Positions 6,270 through 6,395 of a stretch of DNA of 6,395 nucleotides are shown piece after piece; position 1 is the stretch's first letter, and each line of letters starts with the position of its first letter. The notes under the pieces were generated by a model. It was given only the letters and a program-made list of their open reading frames with translations, had not been told where the DNA came from and searched no databases. The stretch comes from Hyphomicrobiales bacterium. GTDB lineage: Bacteria > Pseudomonadota > Alphaproteobacteria > Rhizobiales > Aestuariivirgaceae. The DNA lies in NCBI GenBank assembly GCA_014380505.1, contig JACMJT010000353.1:1-6395 (forward strand), in the 5' to 3' direction. The position numbers were made by a program, and so were the translations under genes.

Positions 6270-6395
6270 CAACATCGGCAACGGGACGGGATGCTCCCTA
6301 TCGCGCCGGAGAAACCGCGCTGCTCCTGGTTGATATGCAGCGCATATGGCTGGAACCGGGTCTCGATCCAGCCCATTCAGAGCGCGGCCCCAAAC
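6266..6395 (+). CDS. Isochorismatase-fold cysteine hydrolase (N-terminal 43 residues, cut by window edge)
   Basis: The gene opens with ATG at 6266, overlapping the regulator stop in an ATGA arrangement, with AGGA (6253-6256) 9 nt upstream. The visible protein has TALLLVDMQRIWLEPGLDP (residues 17-35). The hydrophobic strand ending in VDMQ is the hallmark of the isochorismatase-like hydrolase superfamily, and D23 would be the first catalytic residue. The lysine and nucleophilic cysteine lie beyond the edge. Members hydrolyse amides and related bonds, for example N-carbamoylsarcosine, ureidoacrylate, biuret, nicotinamide or isochorismate, so the exact reaction cannot be called from this fragment. 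Translational coupling to the regulator and proximity to an amine-type oxidoreductase suggest a role in the same catabolic route. Confidence 0.8.
   Translation, partial: MTTSATGRDAPYRAGETALLLVDMQRIWLEPGLDPAHSERGPK

Noticed and set aside
1..6395. Search for CRISPR repeats, insertion-sequence ends, tRNA genes, toxin-antitoxin pairs or phage genes.
   Set aside because: No regularly spaced repeats, terminal inverted repeats with a transposase, tRNA-like sequence or such gene families were recognised. The window is almost fully occupied by the seven genes described.

Overview
The window is GC-rich DNA with a strong G/C preference at third codon positions. It is packed with overlapping genes, and the gene families are typical of Alphaproteobacteria. 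A Rhizobiales/Hyphomicrobiales-like host is my best guess. That rests on codon style, on the fused LivM-LivG transporter subunit and on an RpiR-type regulator beside an amine/amino-acid catabolic operon. It is an inference, because no taxonomic marker gene is present.

Minus strand, positions 1-5196 (transcribed right to left): one tightly packed operon. It begins with an FAD-dependent amine/amino-acid oxidoreductase of the DAO superfamily (5196 to 4033). This is followed by a fused permease-ATPase (LivM-LivG, to 2204), a periplasmic solute-binding protein with a signal peptide (2188 to 1016), a second ATPase (LivF, 1019 to 306) and the start of a second permease (LivH, from 303, cut by the left edge). 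Junctions are 1-4 nt overlaps or 2-15 nt gaps, so the five genes are almost certainly co-transcribed. Together the last four encode all five functions of a branched-chain/hydrophobic amino-acid-type (HAAT) ABC importer.

Positions 5197-5312: a 116-bp AT-richer divergent control region. It holds a candidate minus-strand promoter with a perfect TTGACA -35, a candidate plus-strand -10, and a perfect 10-bp palindrome just upstream of the regulator gene.

Plus strand, positions 5313-6395: an RpiR-family regulator (HTH plus SIS domain). It overlaps by ATGA with the start of an isochorismatase-fold (cysteine hydrolase) gene that runs off the right edge.

Taken together this looks like a self-contained uptake-and-catabolism locus. 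The importer brings in a small amino-acid-like or amide-like compound, the hydrolase and the flavin oxidoreductase process it, and the RpiR protein presumably controls the divergent promoters. The substrate cannot be read from the sequence. An N-modified amino acid, such as an N-carbamoyl or N-methyl compound, is one hypothesis. I see no rRNA, tRNA, CRISPR, insertion sequence, phage, toxin or defence gene, and nothing that requires an undescribed system.
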